Assembly: GCA_004352715.1 (NCBI GenBank)
Contig: SCFE01000077.1
Span: 192,150 to 256,149 of the forward strand
Length of the DNA: 64,000 nt
Source: Hofstenia miamia
Taxonomy: Eukaryota > Xenacoelomorpha > Acoela
Direction: 5' to 3'
Part shown: positions 37,041 through 48,759 of the stretch, piece after piece
Layout of the letters: every line of letters starts with the position of its first letter
How positions within the stretch are numbered: the first letter of the stretch is position 1
Notes under the pieces: generated by a model
What the model was told of the DNA's origin: nothing
What the model saw: the letters and a program-made list of their open reading frames with translations, nothing else
Databases searched by the model: none
Made by a program: the position numbers and the translations under genes

Positions 37041-38160
37041 TTAGTGAAGCAGTTGCTATAAAAAATTATGTATTTGTTTTATATCTTGTTCTAAGTAATA
37101 GAAAAAAGTTTCCTATTGCCTAAATGGATCATTTTTAAAAATGGATGATCATATTTTAGGGTATATTTAACTAAATTCCGTCATATTTTGTCATAAAAAT
37201 AAGGTCATATGTTGTTTTTTAAAATTAATATTTCTTGTTGCCCTAGAAAAAATTGAATATATTATCCGGCATCCGGTAAATTATCCGGTATCCGGCAGTC
37301 AAATTATCTGGAATAATCCGGTATCCGGTGTATTCAATTCACTATCTGGATTCCATCCCTAGTTTACTGTTGTATCAAAGAAGAATGGTGTTAGAAAAAA
37401 TGATGATGTGAATTCAAACCAAATACCAACTTTAATGGGATGCAAACTTTTGGTTAGGGTATGAGTTGGTTTCAATTCATATCCGGCAATTATGTCTATT
37501 GATATCTCCATTCATGTGTAGGTATGCTTCGTCACTCCATAAAATAACGGTATTAAATTGCGATTACTGGAAAGCCAAATTGCAAAATTAGCGCCCTTTT
37601 CTTTGTCATCTTCCGTAATTTCCTGTAATAAGCGTATTTTATAAGGATAGAGATTCAAATGAATGCGCAAATTGCGTTGGACACTGTTTTGGGTAATACC
37701 AGATTTTCTGCTTACAATTCTGGTAGATGTTGATCCAAATTGATTTTTCATATCTTCCATTGCATTTTTCACTACTTGAACTCTAGAAGCTACCAGACTA
37801 GGTCTTCTTCATTTGGGGGCATCATGTAGGCTTTACTTCTTCTCAAAATTTTTCACTAGTCATATTACGGTTGTGCAATCACATGGATCTTTAACAATAT
37901 TCCTTTGTTTCTTAAACATTCGCAAAGCAGCTTGTGGACTGTTGTTGCTGGCATAATAGCAGCGTAGTTAATCTCGTCTAGTTTCCAAATAAATTTCTGC
38001 ACAGCAAAATTCTAAATACAAAATAATATTAATGTTAACACAACTCATTTATTTATAACTACATTTACGGACCAATCCAATGAAAATAAATGCAGCAGTT
38101 AACATACAAGCATAATGCATATAGCTAATTAAAATCCTGCGTTACTTATGCCTCGCCCTG

Positions 38161-39429
38161 TATATATCATTAGGTAGTGTACACGTGGTAGGATACCTCT
38201 GCTACTGGTACAAATGTATTGTTATTGTTCAAAGTATGAATTCTCATTCCTGTGTTATGGTGTCACAGGTTATTATCAGAACGATGCTTTTTAAGATGAA
38301 AATGTAGTGAATGTCTGCTGGCTGATTTAATTCTATTTATCATTATAATAATAGTATTTTTGAAGGAGATATTTAAGCATTATCTTCACCAAGTTTTACC
38401 TAGGGCTAGCAAACGTTTTGTCGTATTTATCGAGTAAGTCGAGGTTGGAGTAGCAAGGTAAAATGGCTTAGTACATATGACATAAATATATTCTATAAAA
38501 CTTTTCATTAAATGAACTTTGCAATAAAAATAGCTGAGATTGCTATATTGTATGATTTCTTTAAAGCATTATTAATGCGGTATTTGAAATTTATTTTTTT
38601 TAGTCTGCCTGGTGAATGACCTTTTAGATTCAACTGGTACTCTATTTTTAATACCAGGATTTTAAAGAAGCAATTTATTTTTACTTTCTGGTTGAGTAAC
38701 ATGTCCATTTCTTCAAAATTCCGAAGAATATCTTCTGTTATTAGCATTTGCATGTTCATAAAGTCGTTCTTTTTGTTTTCTGATGAAATTGTGAAAGCTT
38801 CAACAATGTCATCAACATAGATAATTTCACAAATTTACCTTTTATAATAAAAATCATTGTGCAACTCGGAATAATGAAATAAGTGTTATAAGCAGCGAAT
38901 AGAATAGAGATAAACAACCATCTGGAGGAATACCTACATTGACATGGACCATGAGGGCACTATAGCGTGTTGAAATGATTTTTTGATGGCGGCCATCTAG
39001 ATATAATTTAATGATATCTATAAACCATGAACTATTTGAGTAATATACTTGCTTATAAATATAATAGATAACAGTTTAACTGTATTAAAATCATTGGAAG
39101 AATACTTAAAAATAACGCGAACATAGGAGAGTATTCAAATATCAAGTGTTGATGAAATACAATATATTTACAATTTACTGCATAAATGCCATTCAAATTT
39201 TCATACACACAAAATAAATTCAATATGTTCATATTACTATATTGTTTATTGAATAGTCTCTCTTTGTTACGGTTATTAATAATGTGGGTATCTGCAAACT
39301 TATTATTGGTGTTGTAATTATTATATTAAAGTTGTTTTCGTCCCATGATATTGATGTATGAAAATTTCTGACATTCGATAACTTGAGAGATACTAGTTAC
39401 GAATTGGCACTTAGCATCCCCGATGTAAG

Positions 39430-39466
<37 letters not shown>

Positions 39467-39676
39467 NNNNNNNNNNNNNNNNNNNNNNNNNNNNNNNNNN
39501 NNNNNNNNNNNNNNNNNNNNNNNNNNNNNNNNNNNNNNNNNNNNNNNNNNNNNNNNNNNNNNNNNNNNNNNNNNNNNNNNNNNNNNNNNNNNNNNNNNNN
39601 NNNNNNNNNNNNNNNNNNNNNNNNNNNNNNNNNNNNNNNNNNNNNNNNNNNNNNNNNNNNNNNNNNNNNNNNNNNN

Positions 39677-39707
<31 letters not shown>

Positions 39708-40179
39708 TACCTAATCCGGGCTTTTAAATGATTTTGATAATCTTCAATTTTTGGTAGTTTCCATTGTATTGGTATTTTGTCTTCGTTCTTAACTTGATTA
39801 CAGTCAATAGACTTTGAAATGAGTGCTTTGTAAACAATATTCTTAATCAATTTATGTGGAAATATTTCATACAATTCAGAGGTCGATTTAACCATATGAT
39901 AATTTGAAAATATTTTGATAAAATATTTTGCTATTGAAAAAGCAACAAAGTAATATGAGCATATTAAATTTATCTTAAGTGTATGAAAACTTAAGCAGCA
40001 TTTAGTGTAGTATATTGTAAATATTATTCCCATACATTTTGCATTCTAAGATAATTTTCGAATCGAAACCGGTGAATATACTGTACGTCGGCAATATTGC
40101 TTGTCACTTTGTTTTTTTGAAAAGCAGTTAATTTGAATTCTTAGATATTTTTTATCTAAAACAACTAAAATATATAATT
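38161..40179. other. AT-rich stretch, no gene seen
   Basis: A minus frame at 38508-38759 (LRNFEEMDMLLNQKVKINCF) has some resemblance to retrotransposon protein but is too weak to call. Includes the gap-bearing TA microsatellite listed next. Confidence 0.4.
39431..39710. repeat. (TA)n microsatellite with 210 N gap
   Basis: TA repeats on both sides of N at 39467-39676. Confidence 0.95.
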
Positions 40180-40855
40180 AATATTTTGTCAAGTGTTCTT
40201 TGGCAGTCCTTAACAGTCAGTGTATGCTTTCGAACAAGGCCGTAAAGTAGCATAATGAAAGCAACTTTCGTATTTCGGTTGTGGGTTGAGCTAGATCCTC
40301 GTTATTTTTCATCGGGTGAATCTGATTTTGTAGCCTTGTCCATAGTAGGTGGTACACCCTCAAAAATTGAAGGATAATCGCATCATTGATTTTGATTGTG
40401 TAGCATTATAAATAAAAATCGCTGAGTACCTTCACTATCCTTCTTCTACACCCAAACCCGAATATTCTCTTCAACCTTAACCGTGCTTATACATAACATG
40501 TTTCCAGTATGATGCCACTGTCATCCATTTCCTTTTTCTGATCCATGATAGCTTAGCAAAGCTAGGCTTACTTCTAACCGCCTGCTTTTTCCCTGGGAGT
40601 ATTCTTCCAAAGCCTAAATTTCTGTTTGGGGATTTTCTATTAGCTGAAACTATCTTGGGAAGAATCCGTTGTTGTCGTTTATTAAATTTGGACTTTCAAT
40701 TCAATTTCTGCTTCAAACTTTCCTAGTATTCTTAAGCTGTTGTACAATATTAGATACTGTGCTACTTGACATACACAGAATCTTAGCAATTCTAGATAAT
40801 TTGACACTATTTTGGTACATCTTACATATTGCCTACCGAACTCCATCAACGATAT
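40180..40855 (-). pseudogene. Tc1-like transposase remnant
   Basis: On the minus strand from about 40835 the frame reads AICKMYQNSVKLSRIAKILC, then MSSSTVSNIVQQLKNTRKV. This fits the paired-type helix-turn-helix at the N-terminus of Tc1/mariner transposases (A..I..M...G.S...IA..L..S.STV..I....), followed by stops in the GRPR-like linker. Near 40270-40190 a weak match to the middle of the catalytic domain appears (KVAFIMLLYGLV followed by a K..I/L segment). Multiple stops and frameshifts separate the two. No terminal repeats were identified. Confidence 0.45.
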
Positions 40856-40870
40856 ATATATATATATATA
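40852..40870. repeat. Short (TA)n tract
   Basis: Nine to ten TA units at the 5' edge of the Tc1-like remnant. Confidence 0.85.
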
Positions 40871-42558
40871 ATTTAGGAGTTTTCAAAGCATTGTACAGAA
40901 TTAAATATTAGAAGAATAATTGCAATTTTGCCCATTTACAAATCTAAGCTTTTTTGTTTCAGGAATTACTCTCCTTGTCCTAGTAAGATATTCAAATTAA
41001 ACTGATGATGTCATGATAATCAAAACTTTCACAATCTTCTACAATGTTTTAATTTTTTGCATGGTTATTCTTTTTGCATAGGTCAAGTGAAATTTATTCG
41101 TAAGATACAGAATATCTTAAATCTGATGATCGATCAAAAAATGTTTTAGAAATTTTGCTGATCATATACTAGAATATTAACATTGGTCGGATAAATTGTT
41201 AATTAAAACTATTCATACAATACGAAGACTGTGATATTAATGTAAATTAAATTATCCAAATTGGTGTTTAGAAGGGTACTCGTTCAACTATAATCAAGCA
41301 AATCAAAGAACAGAAAAAAGACAGTGTTTTATACTCGGTATGTAGTACAATACTTCATTACTTAACAAAATGAAATAATTAATTAATCATCACCTTTTAT
41401 TAATGCCCATTCAAATCTTGCAGACTCACTATAAAATATTGTAGAATAGCTACAATGAGTGTTTTTGCAAAAAGCAAAGGGAACTGTTTTTACTGGTTTA
41501 TGAAGAATAATTCTTTCAATGGATTATACTGTTCGACATCTCCTGTAATTTTTTTGCTGTATCATTGAAAATATGAATTTAATTCAGCTGACATATTTGG
41601 AGTTCGATTTGTCAGAATATAATGCTAGGGAACACACAGTAATATAAAAATTATATATCAAGGGAAACGAATACTAATCGTAGATTTCTGTTGTCTTATC
41701 CAATATATAAAAAATATGATTGCAAAATCTTTAAGTTAATACATATATTATGTTACTAGATAGGCTACCAACTGCTTAATTTTTTATTGACTTCTGGGAC
41801 AATTTCCTAGAATCTCTAAAATATTATTTTTAGGTTTTCTGTTTTTATGTTGGCCTTATTCCTAAACTGCCCCTTGTATAAATTCCAAATGCATTTGGTT
41901 TGCTCCTCTTTTCAAGCAATTTTCTTCAGACCTATTCAGAAAAATGAAAATCCGAGGATATTAAAAAATGTGATTCTCTGTTATCTACACAAAAAATTAT
42001 TTCTGTAGTTAATGAAAATCCAGAATTTTGTAAAAGATTAAAATCCATTCCATAATGAATTTTTTGAAAAAAATTTTTCCTAGGGGTCATGTCAGCAACC
42101 ACTAATTTCAACAGCTTTGTTTTCTGTAAATACATCATCTATATTGTGGTGAACTCTGATATATTGCACGATGTTCCTGAATAGGTGTAGATGAAAGTTG
42201 TGGCGTTTTCAGATTTTGTTCATGGGTTACTACTGTTTACAATTTATTTTGTAAGACATCACAAATTGTTTGACATGCCTGGGCTATGTAGGTCTCAAGA
42301 ATTGAATTATAGTACTAACATTACTCCTGGAATTACTCAAATGCAAATTCACAGAACAAAATTTTTAGTAAAAAACAAACAATGGCATTCGCCCAGATGT
42401 GCCCGAATGCATAAAAATTCACATTTTTTGAGGCTGAATTTTGTATTAGCTTTGCTCTCAGATGAAAAAATATTTTCATTTTAAACTTTTTATGAAGTTT
42501 TATAAACATTCATTTTGATTTTTGTAGCTAATTCATAAACAGTTTTATGTATTGTAGG
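40871..42558. other. AT-rich stretch, no gene seen
   Basis: The plus frame at 42191-42484 begins with an ATG and has mixed composition but no motif or splice signals. Nothing else is supported. Confidence 0.45.
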
Positions 42559-42566
42559 GCAACTAA

Positions 42567-44487
42567 CAGGGGCGCACCCAGCTTTTTCGATGAGGAGGGG
42601 AACTATTATATATATATATNNNNNNNNNNNNNNNNNNNNNNNNNNNNNNNNNNNNNNNNNNNNNNNNNNNNNNNNNNNNNNNNNNNNNNNNNNNNNNNNN
42701 NNNNNNNNNNNNNNNNNNNNNNNNNNNNNNNNNNNNNNNNNNNNNNNNNNNNNNNNNNNNNNNNNNNNNNNNNNNNNNNNNNNNNNNNNNNNNNNNNNNN
42801 NNNNNNNNNNNNNNNNNNNNNNNNNNNNNNNNNNNNNNNNNNNNNNNNNNNNNNNNNNNNNNNNNNNNNNNNNNNNNNNNNNNNNNNNNNNNNNNNNNNN
42901 NNNNNNNNNNNNNNNNNNNNNNNNNNNNNNNNNNNNNNNNNNNNNNNNNNNNNNNNNNNNNNNNNNNNNNNNNNNNNNNNNNNNNNNNNNNNNNNNNNNN
43001 NNNNNNNNNNNNNNNNNNNNNNNNNNNNNNNNNNNNNNNNNNNNNNNNNNNNNNNNNNNNNNNNNNNNNNNNNNNNNNNNNNNNNNNNNNNNNNNNNNNN
43101 NNNNNNNNNNNNNNNNNNNNNNNNNNNNNNNNNNNNNNNNNNNNNNNNNNNNNNNNNNNNNNNNNNNNNNNNNNNNNNNNNNNNNNNNNNNNNNNNNNNN
43201 NNNNNNNNNNNNNNNNNNNNNNNNNNNNNNNNNNNNNNNNNNNNNNNNNNNNNNNNNNATATTTTCATCAGTTTTTTAAGAGGTTTTCTACAATATTGCG
43301 GCTTGCTAGATCAAAGTAAGGTATCTTAGAATAGAAATTATCAATGAAATCTGAACATTGAATTGAAAATAATAAATTCAGTTCTTCAATATACAATTTA
43401 AAAACGTTAAAAAAATTATATGGCATTAACTAAAACTGTGGTCAATTTGTTAAATTTCAACCTTTTTTTTCCAAATTTTTAGTCCAAATTTCATTCAAAA
43501 TGCCTATATTTCTAATTCCTAGTTTCACTTAAGTAGCGCAGTAATTTGCTCCTCTTCATAAATTACAGACAGGCGGGAGTATGCAATTTTTAATTGGAAC
43601 CCTAACCCCAAAAAGATTTTTTTAGTTTAGTAAATTAATAAATTTTTGCGTTTCAGACAATAGATTATTTCCAATTTTTGGCAATAATTAGAATAAAAAT
43701 ATTAGATCAAAAATAATAGTAAGTTAACAAGTTTGGTATCAATAAAAATCAACATATAACACAAAAAATTTTTAAAATATCTATTAGCACTAAAAAGAAA
43801 TTGTTCTAGAAAATCAAAAGTTGGATATTGCTAATGGGAAATTTGGTTCTGCCATAAATACTTAATGAAAATGCTTTGGTAGTAGAAGCATGATTTTGGT
43901 CATCAAATTGAGCAGTACACTCAACAGCCAATGCTATATAACATTACTAGACAGGATAATAATGCTTCTGTAATCAGAAATTGATTAAATATTTCAGGGA
44001 GATTTAAGTGAATCATAAATAATTAGCAATCGATTTGTAAAGTATTCAATAGGTTAATTAATTTCCAATTATTGCATTAATTGCAACATCAATTTAATAT
44101 TGTCTACCCCTGCAGACATAGAATAGAGCCAAAACATATTATATGCTATGATTATTATAGGTAGGGCAGTGAGCAGGGTTTTACACCAGGGAATATCTCC
44201 GCCATAAGTAACCAAAGTTGGCCGAAGCCGTTCAAATTCTTTGGAAATATTGATAAATTCGACGCTAAGAAATATATTTCACCACCTTAGTTTAAATTTT
44301 TTAAACTTTTACCGAAAATTTTTTTTTTTAACCAGTCAAAGCCAATTTTGAAAATCTGACCGAGAGACATTCCACACTTTCTTACGCCACCGGTTACAGG
44401 CAAATATTTCATGAGGAATGCAAGCAGCTCTGCTTTGTTGAGGGGGGGGGGACGTTTCCTCAGTTCCCCCCTCTGGGTGCGCCCCTG
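42567..44487. mobile_element. hAT element with perfect 8 bp target duplication, gap inside
   Basis: Termini are CAGGGGCGCACCCAG on the left and the exact complement on the right (15 bp inverted repeat). They are flanked by identical octamers GCAACTAA (42559-42566 and 44488-44495). Span is 1921 bp including 639 N (42620-43258). No transposase motif is seen in the visible part, so it is either non-autonomous or the coding region lies in the gap. A run of ten G near 44442-44451 lies just inside the right end. Confidence 0.92.
42606..43258. other. TA tract and assembly gap (639 N)
   Basis: N at 42620-43258 inside the hAT element. Predicted proteins crossing it are artefacts. Confidence 0.98.
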
Positions 44488-44495
44488 GCAACTAA

Positions 44496-46003
44496 TTCCT
44501 TAAATTCAAAATTTTTTGCATTTTTACATCAATTTTAGTTTGCTAGTCAATCTTTGAATTATATTAATTAGGGCCAGCAGCTTAGAAAATCAAGCTTCCG
44601 AACAAGTTTCCAAAAAAATTGAATTTATTTTTTGTAAGTTGAAATCATGTGCGCACTGATTGCTTCGATTCGAAATCATTTTCGTACTCGTAATCTGACA
44701 ATGAATGGAGCACAAACATTTGTTACAATCGATCGCCGAGGCTAAGAAGGGACACTTGCGCAAATATTCGACTGATTAGGATTCATTTATTTATTTCTAT
44801 TGTCGATATAGTTCGGAATATTCTCTGAATTCACTAAAGTAGAGAATTTGGTTAAATATCATGTGATGGAAAACTACTTAATTTTTAATCATACTTCCAA
44901 ATTTTTTTTCATATCTCCATTTTTTATTAATGTATTACTTCTTAACCATCTTCATTCGACTCATTTTTTATTGATCAAGACGACTATATGGCATATGGAT
45001 CCCACACTCTTTGGGTGCTTTGCAATGGGACCCTCTGAGGAAAATAAACGGTGCCATTCCAATACTATTTCTGATCCAAGCTGTGGTCTGATGCATGCAT
45101 AGGTCTAGTTTATTAGCATGGACAGTTTTGACCACTAGTTGTTGCAGTAACAATAGGACATAATTCATACTGACGTTTTCTTTTCTTATTCGTGTTTTCG
45201 GTAAATGGCTTCAATATCACCCTGGTTAGATTTGAATAGTGGGTTGAATATGCGCAAATCAAACATAGATTTCTCAAAGGCACCAACCTAAGCTCTCCCG
45301 GGAGAGATATCAAGCCTTGTGTTGTTTTGAACTGCAGATTTTAGTGTGGTCTGTCACCTGGCTGCATTTACGACTCAATTGAAGTTAAAAAAACATTTTC
45401 AATTTTTCCTTAAAAACATCGAATTTTTGAAAAATATTTAAATTCTCTCTATGCCTAATGTTCATGTATTCACAAGGTCATGAGCTCATGGAAGCAATAA
45501 AGAACTTTGACTGTTTCTTGATATGTGCAAGCAAATCCCAAATACATTTAGACGTGCCATGCTAAAAGTCAGAGGTCGCGGGGACTCGATGGGCCAGAAC
45601 TGGGTCGCGGATTGTGATCCAAAGAAAAAGAGGAAACTCTCCTCTATCACGTTGTGCTTTCAGATTGAGCATTGCGTTAATAGTTTTTGAGCTGTAGTCT
45701 TTTAAATATTTTTAAAGGATCATGAAACATTTTCAAAAATTCCCTTGCTGTTTAAGGTTAATTGGAGGGTACTTCAATTTTGTCTAAATTTTCACTTTTT
45801 ACAATTTTTGTATAAAAAGAAACAGTTGAGGACAGAAGTAGGCCCACATTTCATATAAAATGTAAAACTTACCGCGCACTAATATTTGCTCGCTTTTAAA
45901 TATTCATATTGATTTTAATTTGGTAGTGGAAAGTAGAAAGAACTTCTTTATTGTAACCAATAGCGACAAGCATACAAAAATGCCCTATTTAATTTTAGTT
46001 TTC
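44496..46003. other. Mixed stretch with a weak retroelement-like island
   Basis: At 44990-45313 GC is raised and minus frames read TTAWIRNSIGMAPFIFLRGS, loosely like the C-terminal part of an LTR retrotransposon integrase (..hrstG.sPf.l..Gr..). The core integrase D,D,E motifs are not visible, so no gene is called. The rest is AT-rich. Confidence 0.3.
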
Positions 46004-46312
46004 AATTTCAGAAGAAATTGCAATTTTGAAACATTATTTTTTTCCAATAATTAAAATTAATTTTTGCCCAATTTTAAGTAATCATATAGACATTAATTTC
46101 AAGGTCCGGAATAATCATGAATTAAATTATTTTGAAATTTCATTCAGCACATGTTATATAATTTTCGCAGACAGAAAATTGTAAAAAAGCTTTTCACAAT
46201 GAATTTTATATATTTATAAGAACTTTTAAGCATAATAATGAATGTTGATTTACTTGCAAGCATTACCTTAGATATTAATTATGATTAAAAGTAACTTAGA
46301 TGCCACTAGTGG
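46004..46312. repeat. Arm E1 of palindrome-array repeat family, left inverted copy
   Basis: Starts AATTTCAGAAGAAATTGCAA, itself a small hairpin, and runs to a CCACTAGTGG palindrome at 46303-46312. It is homologous throughout, with scattered substitutions and indels, to the reverse complement of 51119-51430. Homology stops sharply at the AATTTCAG end. Confidence 0.8.
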
Positions 46313-46568
46313 TCATACCAGTCTCAGATTAATAATTTTATTTAACACCAAAATTTCATTGCTTTAATACATTATGTAAAACAAGTAAGCTATGCTTTTT
46401 GGACTGCATTAAATATTGGAATATAAATAATCAAATTGAACAGAAAGAATTAATGTAATTAGTGCTCCTTTACTTAAACCAGGTGTCTAAAACTGAATTA
46501 TATTATATTTGAGAATCACTAAGAACAACATAATAAGAAAAACTATTTTAGTCTGTAGTTGAACACCA

Positions 46569-46713
46569 TCAGTGGTTCACTGGTGGCTATGAGTGGCTGC
46601 AATTTCCACTACTGCCACTACTTATCCAATAGTGATCTACTAGTGGGGGCTGGTGGCCGCTCATCCCACTCATTCCCCACTAGTGGACCACTAGTGGACT
46701 ACTAGTGGTGGCT
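46569..46713. repeat. Cluster of CCANNNNTGG palindromes (array 1)
   Basis: Three consecutive units at exact 11 bp spacing: CCACTAGTGG at 46677-46686 and 46688-46697, and CTACTAGTGG at 46699-46708. They are preceded by diverged relatives (CAGTGGTTCACTGGTGG, CTACTAGTGGGGG). A 250 bp AT-rich insertion separates this array from arm E1. Confidence 0.85.
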
Positions 46714-46828
46714 AAATTTGAAGTTCATGAAGAGGATGTTCTAGTGCTACGTTTCCGATGACATGGCTGATTTTCTTAGAAAATGTTATTCCGGAATTTA
46801 AATAAACGACGATGATGAAAATATTTTA

Positions 46829-47150
46829 ATGGAAATTAACAGTCGTGGTGGCCTGCATTTTTCATATAATAAAGTTTTTCACATAACTTGTTCAGAGCCA
46901 TCTCCTGATTGTCTATTGAAGGCACTAAGTGAACATTTTGAATGTTATCTTATGATGCTTCCATCTAACGTCGCAATTGAATTCTGGCATATCATTGGAA
47001 CGGCATTGAAAATGGAAATATTATGGAATTGCTGAGGATATCTGGGAAAACTTGAGGTCAATTTGAGCACCGACAAATAAAATATTCTACTTTAACCATG
47101 TATGTTAACGTGCTGAATCAGTATCGAGATCCATGTAGAAGTAATGAAAC
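46829..47150 (+). pseudogene. Possible transposase C-terminal fragment (THAP/P-like)
   Basis: A 68-codon frame begins MEINSRGGLHFSYNKVFHI. The RGGL..S...VF segment recalls the conserved region near the C-terminus of THAP/P-element-like transposases, and a following frame reads NHVYVNVLNQYRDPCRS. The match is short and unproven. It lies just inside array 1, where the coding part of a transposon bounded by the E1 arms would be expected. Confidence 0.25.
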
Positions 47151-48038
47151 TCCCAGATTTTGAAGGGATCTAGTTGATGGATAAATAGTAATGCGTTGAC
47201 TAAAAAAGAATGCTTATGTATTAATGAGAGGACAGCCTAGACGATTAAAGTAAAGATAGATCCGTAAATGATTTAATTATACGTATTTAAGACTTGATAG
47301 TATCTGATCGATCCGACCCATGCTGTCTGATTGGCCAAGTAGATTTTTCTACAAAACATTGGGGCAAGGGATTGAAATTGGAAGATGGGTTGGTTCAAAA
47401 ACAATTGAACATTTATAAACTTCAATAATCTAGTGTTTACACTTACACTGGAAATAAGACGAATTTCAGTAAATTCCTATACAATAAAACTGTTTTCTGG
47501 TCATCATTATTAACAGTAAGTTAAAATTATGAACTTTACTACTATCACTACTACTATTATCATATACTTTATTCAAATGTAAATAAATACATGATAATAA
47601 TGAATAACATAAATATAACAAGCATAACTTATATTTACAAGAATTTAATTATTTTTTGTAGTCACTGTACCAACATAAAAAGAAACGTTTACATCCGTTA
47701 TTCTCATATCAATTTCCAATAATTATTATGGAATAACATACACTTTCTTCTTAATAATTCTAATTTTATTAAAGAGTCCAAGTTTTACTTCAGAATTAGA
47801 TAGTTAGCAATTTTATAGTTTTTCGATTGTTTTTAAATTCAAATGAAACATAATCCGTATTAAGCTGTATTTTCCATGCATTATATTTATTATTGAAAAC
47901 AATTCCGCAATTGGTGAAATAAAGAAATTGGAATGAGTCATAATTGTTTCAGAGGATTCAATTATGTTATGTACATATACGAAGTACACAATCAGAGTTC
48001 GGTGTTTAATTTAACTTTTTTTAAGAATATTACTTTTG
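47151..48038. other. AT-rich stretch, nothing recognised
   Basis: No motif or repeat boundary was found before the mariner remnant. Confidence 0.45.
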
Positions 48039-48657
48039 GTTCAACATGATTTGACTGAAGGCCAGAAAAATCAAAGAGTCGCTGCAGTCACAACTTTGCT
48101 GTCGTATTGTTGCAGCGCTACGTGGCTGAATACCATTGTTATCAGAGATGAAAAGTTGCGTTTTTACAGCAACATAAAGTGCAGGTGATGTTATTCACAC
48201 AAAATGCAAATTCCCAGCCACAAGAGCAGTATTATATCCCAAAAAGTCATGTATTCCATATGATGGAATTCACAAGGCATTGCAAATTGCTTCCACCTAA
48301 CACCACTGTAGCTGCACACTTGTACTATCAAACAATTGATTGCCATAAGGCATTCCAGCGTGATATTGTTTATTCTCTCTATGGCAATTAAAAGGCCAAT
48401 ACAGCAATGATAACGGAACAGATCTTGTTGCAGATGGAATGGGAAGTTCTTCTCCACCCCATGTCGCCCAGATTTGGTCGCTATAGATTATCACATATTC
48501 CACTCTCTGTCAAACGTGCCCACCGGAAAATCGTTTGCTATATAGTTAAAAGAGTTGTTGGCTGAATTCCTCAAATCAAAGCAATTAATAAGGCCGGAAT
48601 TGGAAAATTGCGTGAAGAGTGCCAGCATGTAATGGAGGTTGAGGGTGACTATTGAAA
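48039..48657 (+). pseudogene. Mos1-type mariner transposase, decayed
   Basis: Successive frames read as follows. VQHDLTEGQKNQRV is the conserved H.LT..Q...R motif. NTIVIRDEKLRFYSNIK holds the first catalytic Asp in the usual VTGDEKW position. Then come KLLPPNTTVAAHLYYQ and QYSNDNGTDL (second Asp in the HDNARPH position). DLVAIDYHIFHSL follows (third Asp in the S-D-Y-H motif), then LREECQHVMEVEGDY to a stop. All three Asp codons survive, but at least three frameshifts and in-frame stops separate them. The N-terminal HTH and the terminal repeats were not found. It sits between the two E1 arms and is probably a later insertion. Confidence 0.78.
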
Positions 48658-48759
48658 TCAATCATTTTATTTATAATATTTTTTAAAAGTATATATTTAT
48701 AGAACATTTTATCATTTTCTGGAACTTATGTGCCAAACCAATAATTCAGCAGATAGAAA

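Larger units (their letters stand above)
36025..37361. mobile_element. hAT element inserted in mariner 1, perfect 8 bp target duplication
   Basis: A 1337 bp element with ends TAGGGATATCTGG on the left and, read inward, TAGGGATGGAATCC on the right. It is flanked by identical octamers GTTTACTG (36017-36024 and 37362-37369). Subterminal tandem ATCCGGT/ATCCGGC words are dense at the right end and present at the left. Inside are two recognisable pieces of hAT transposase on the plus strand, so this is a deleted derivative of an autonomous copy. Confidence 0.92.
35960..38160 (-). mobile_element. Mariner-type element 1, degenerate, interrupted by a hAT insertion
   Basis: The 5' terminus is CAGGGCGAGGCATAAGTAAC read from 38160, flanked by TA. 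On the minus strand a decayed DUF4817-type transposase runs from about 37960. It starts with ALRMFKKQRNIVKDP, with stops, then RRPSLVASRVQ. The clean frame 37772-37512 follows (STSTRIVSRKSGITQNSVQR, then LYPYKIRLLQEI). A frameshift leads to VILWSDEAYLHMNGDINRHN, with the first catalytic Asp at 37531-37533, and then HPIKVGIWFEF to TPFFFDTTVN. Here a hAT element is inserted; the reading resumes in the same frame after it as KDNYLGIQQTHVRLQL. Several stops make it a pseudogene. The 35186 terminus could belong to this element or to mariner 2. Confidence 0.75.

Noticed and set aside
44990-45313. LTR retrotransposon integrase-like frames
   Set aside because: Only a weak resemblance around SIGMAPFIFLRG; no catalytic D,D,E or zinc-finger motif and no LTRs.
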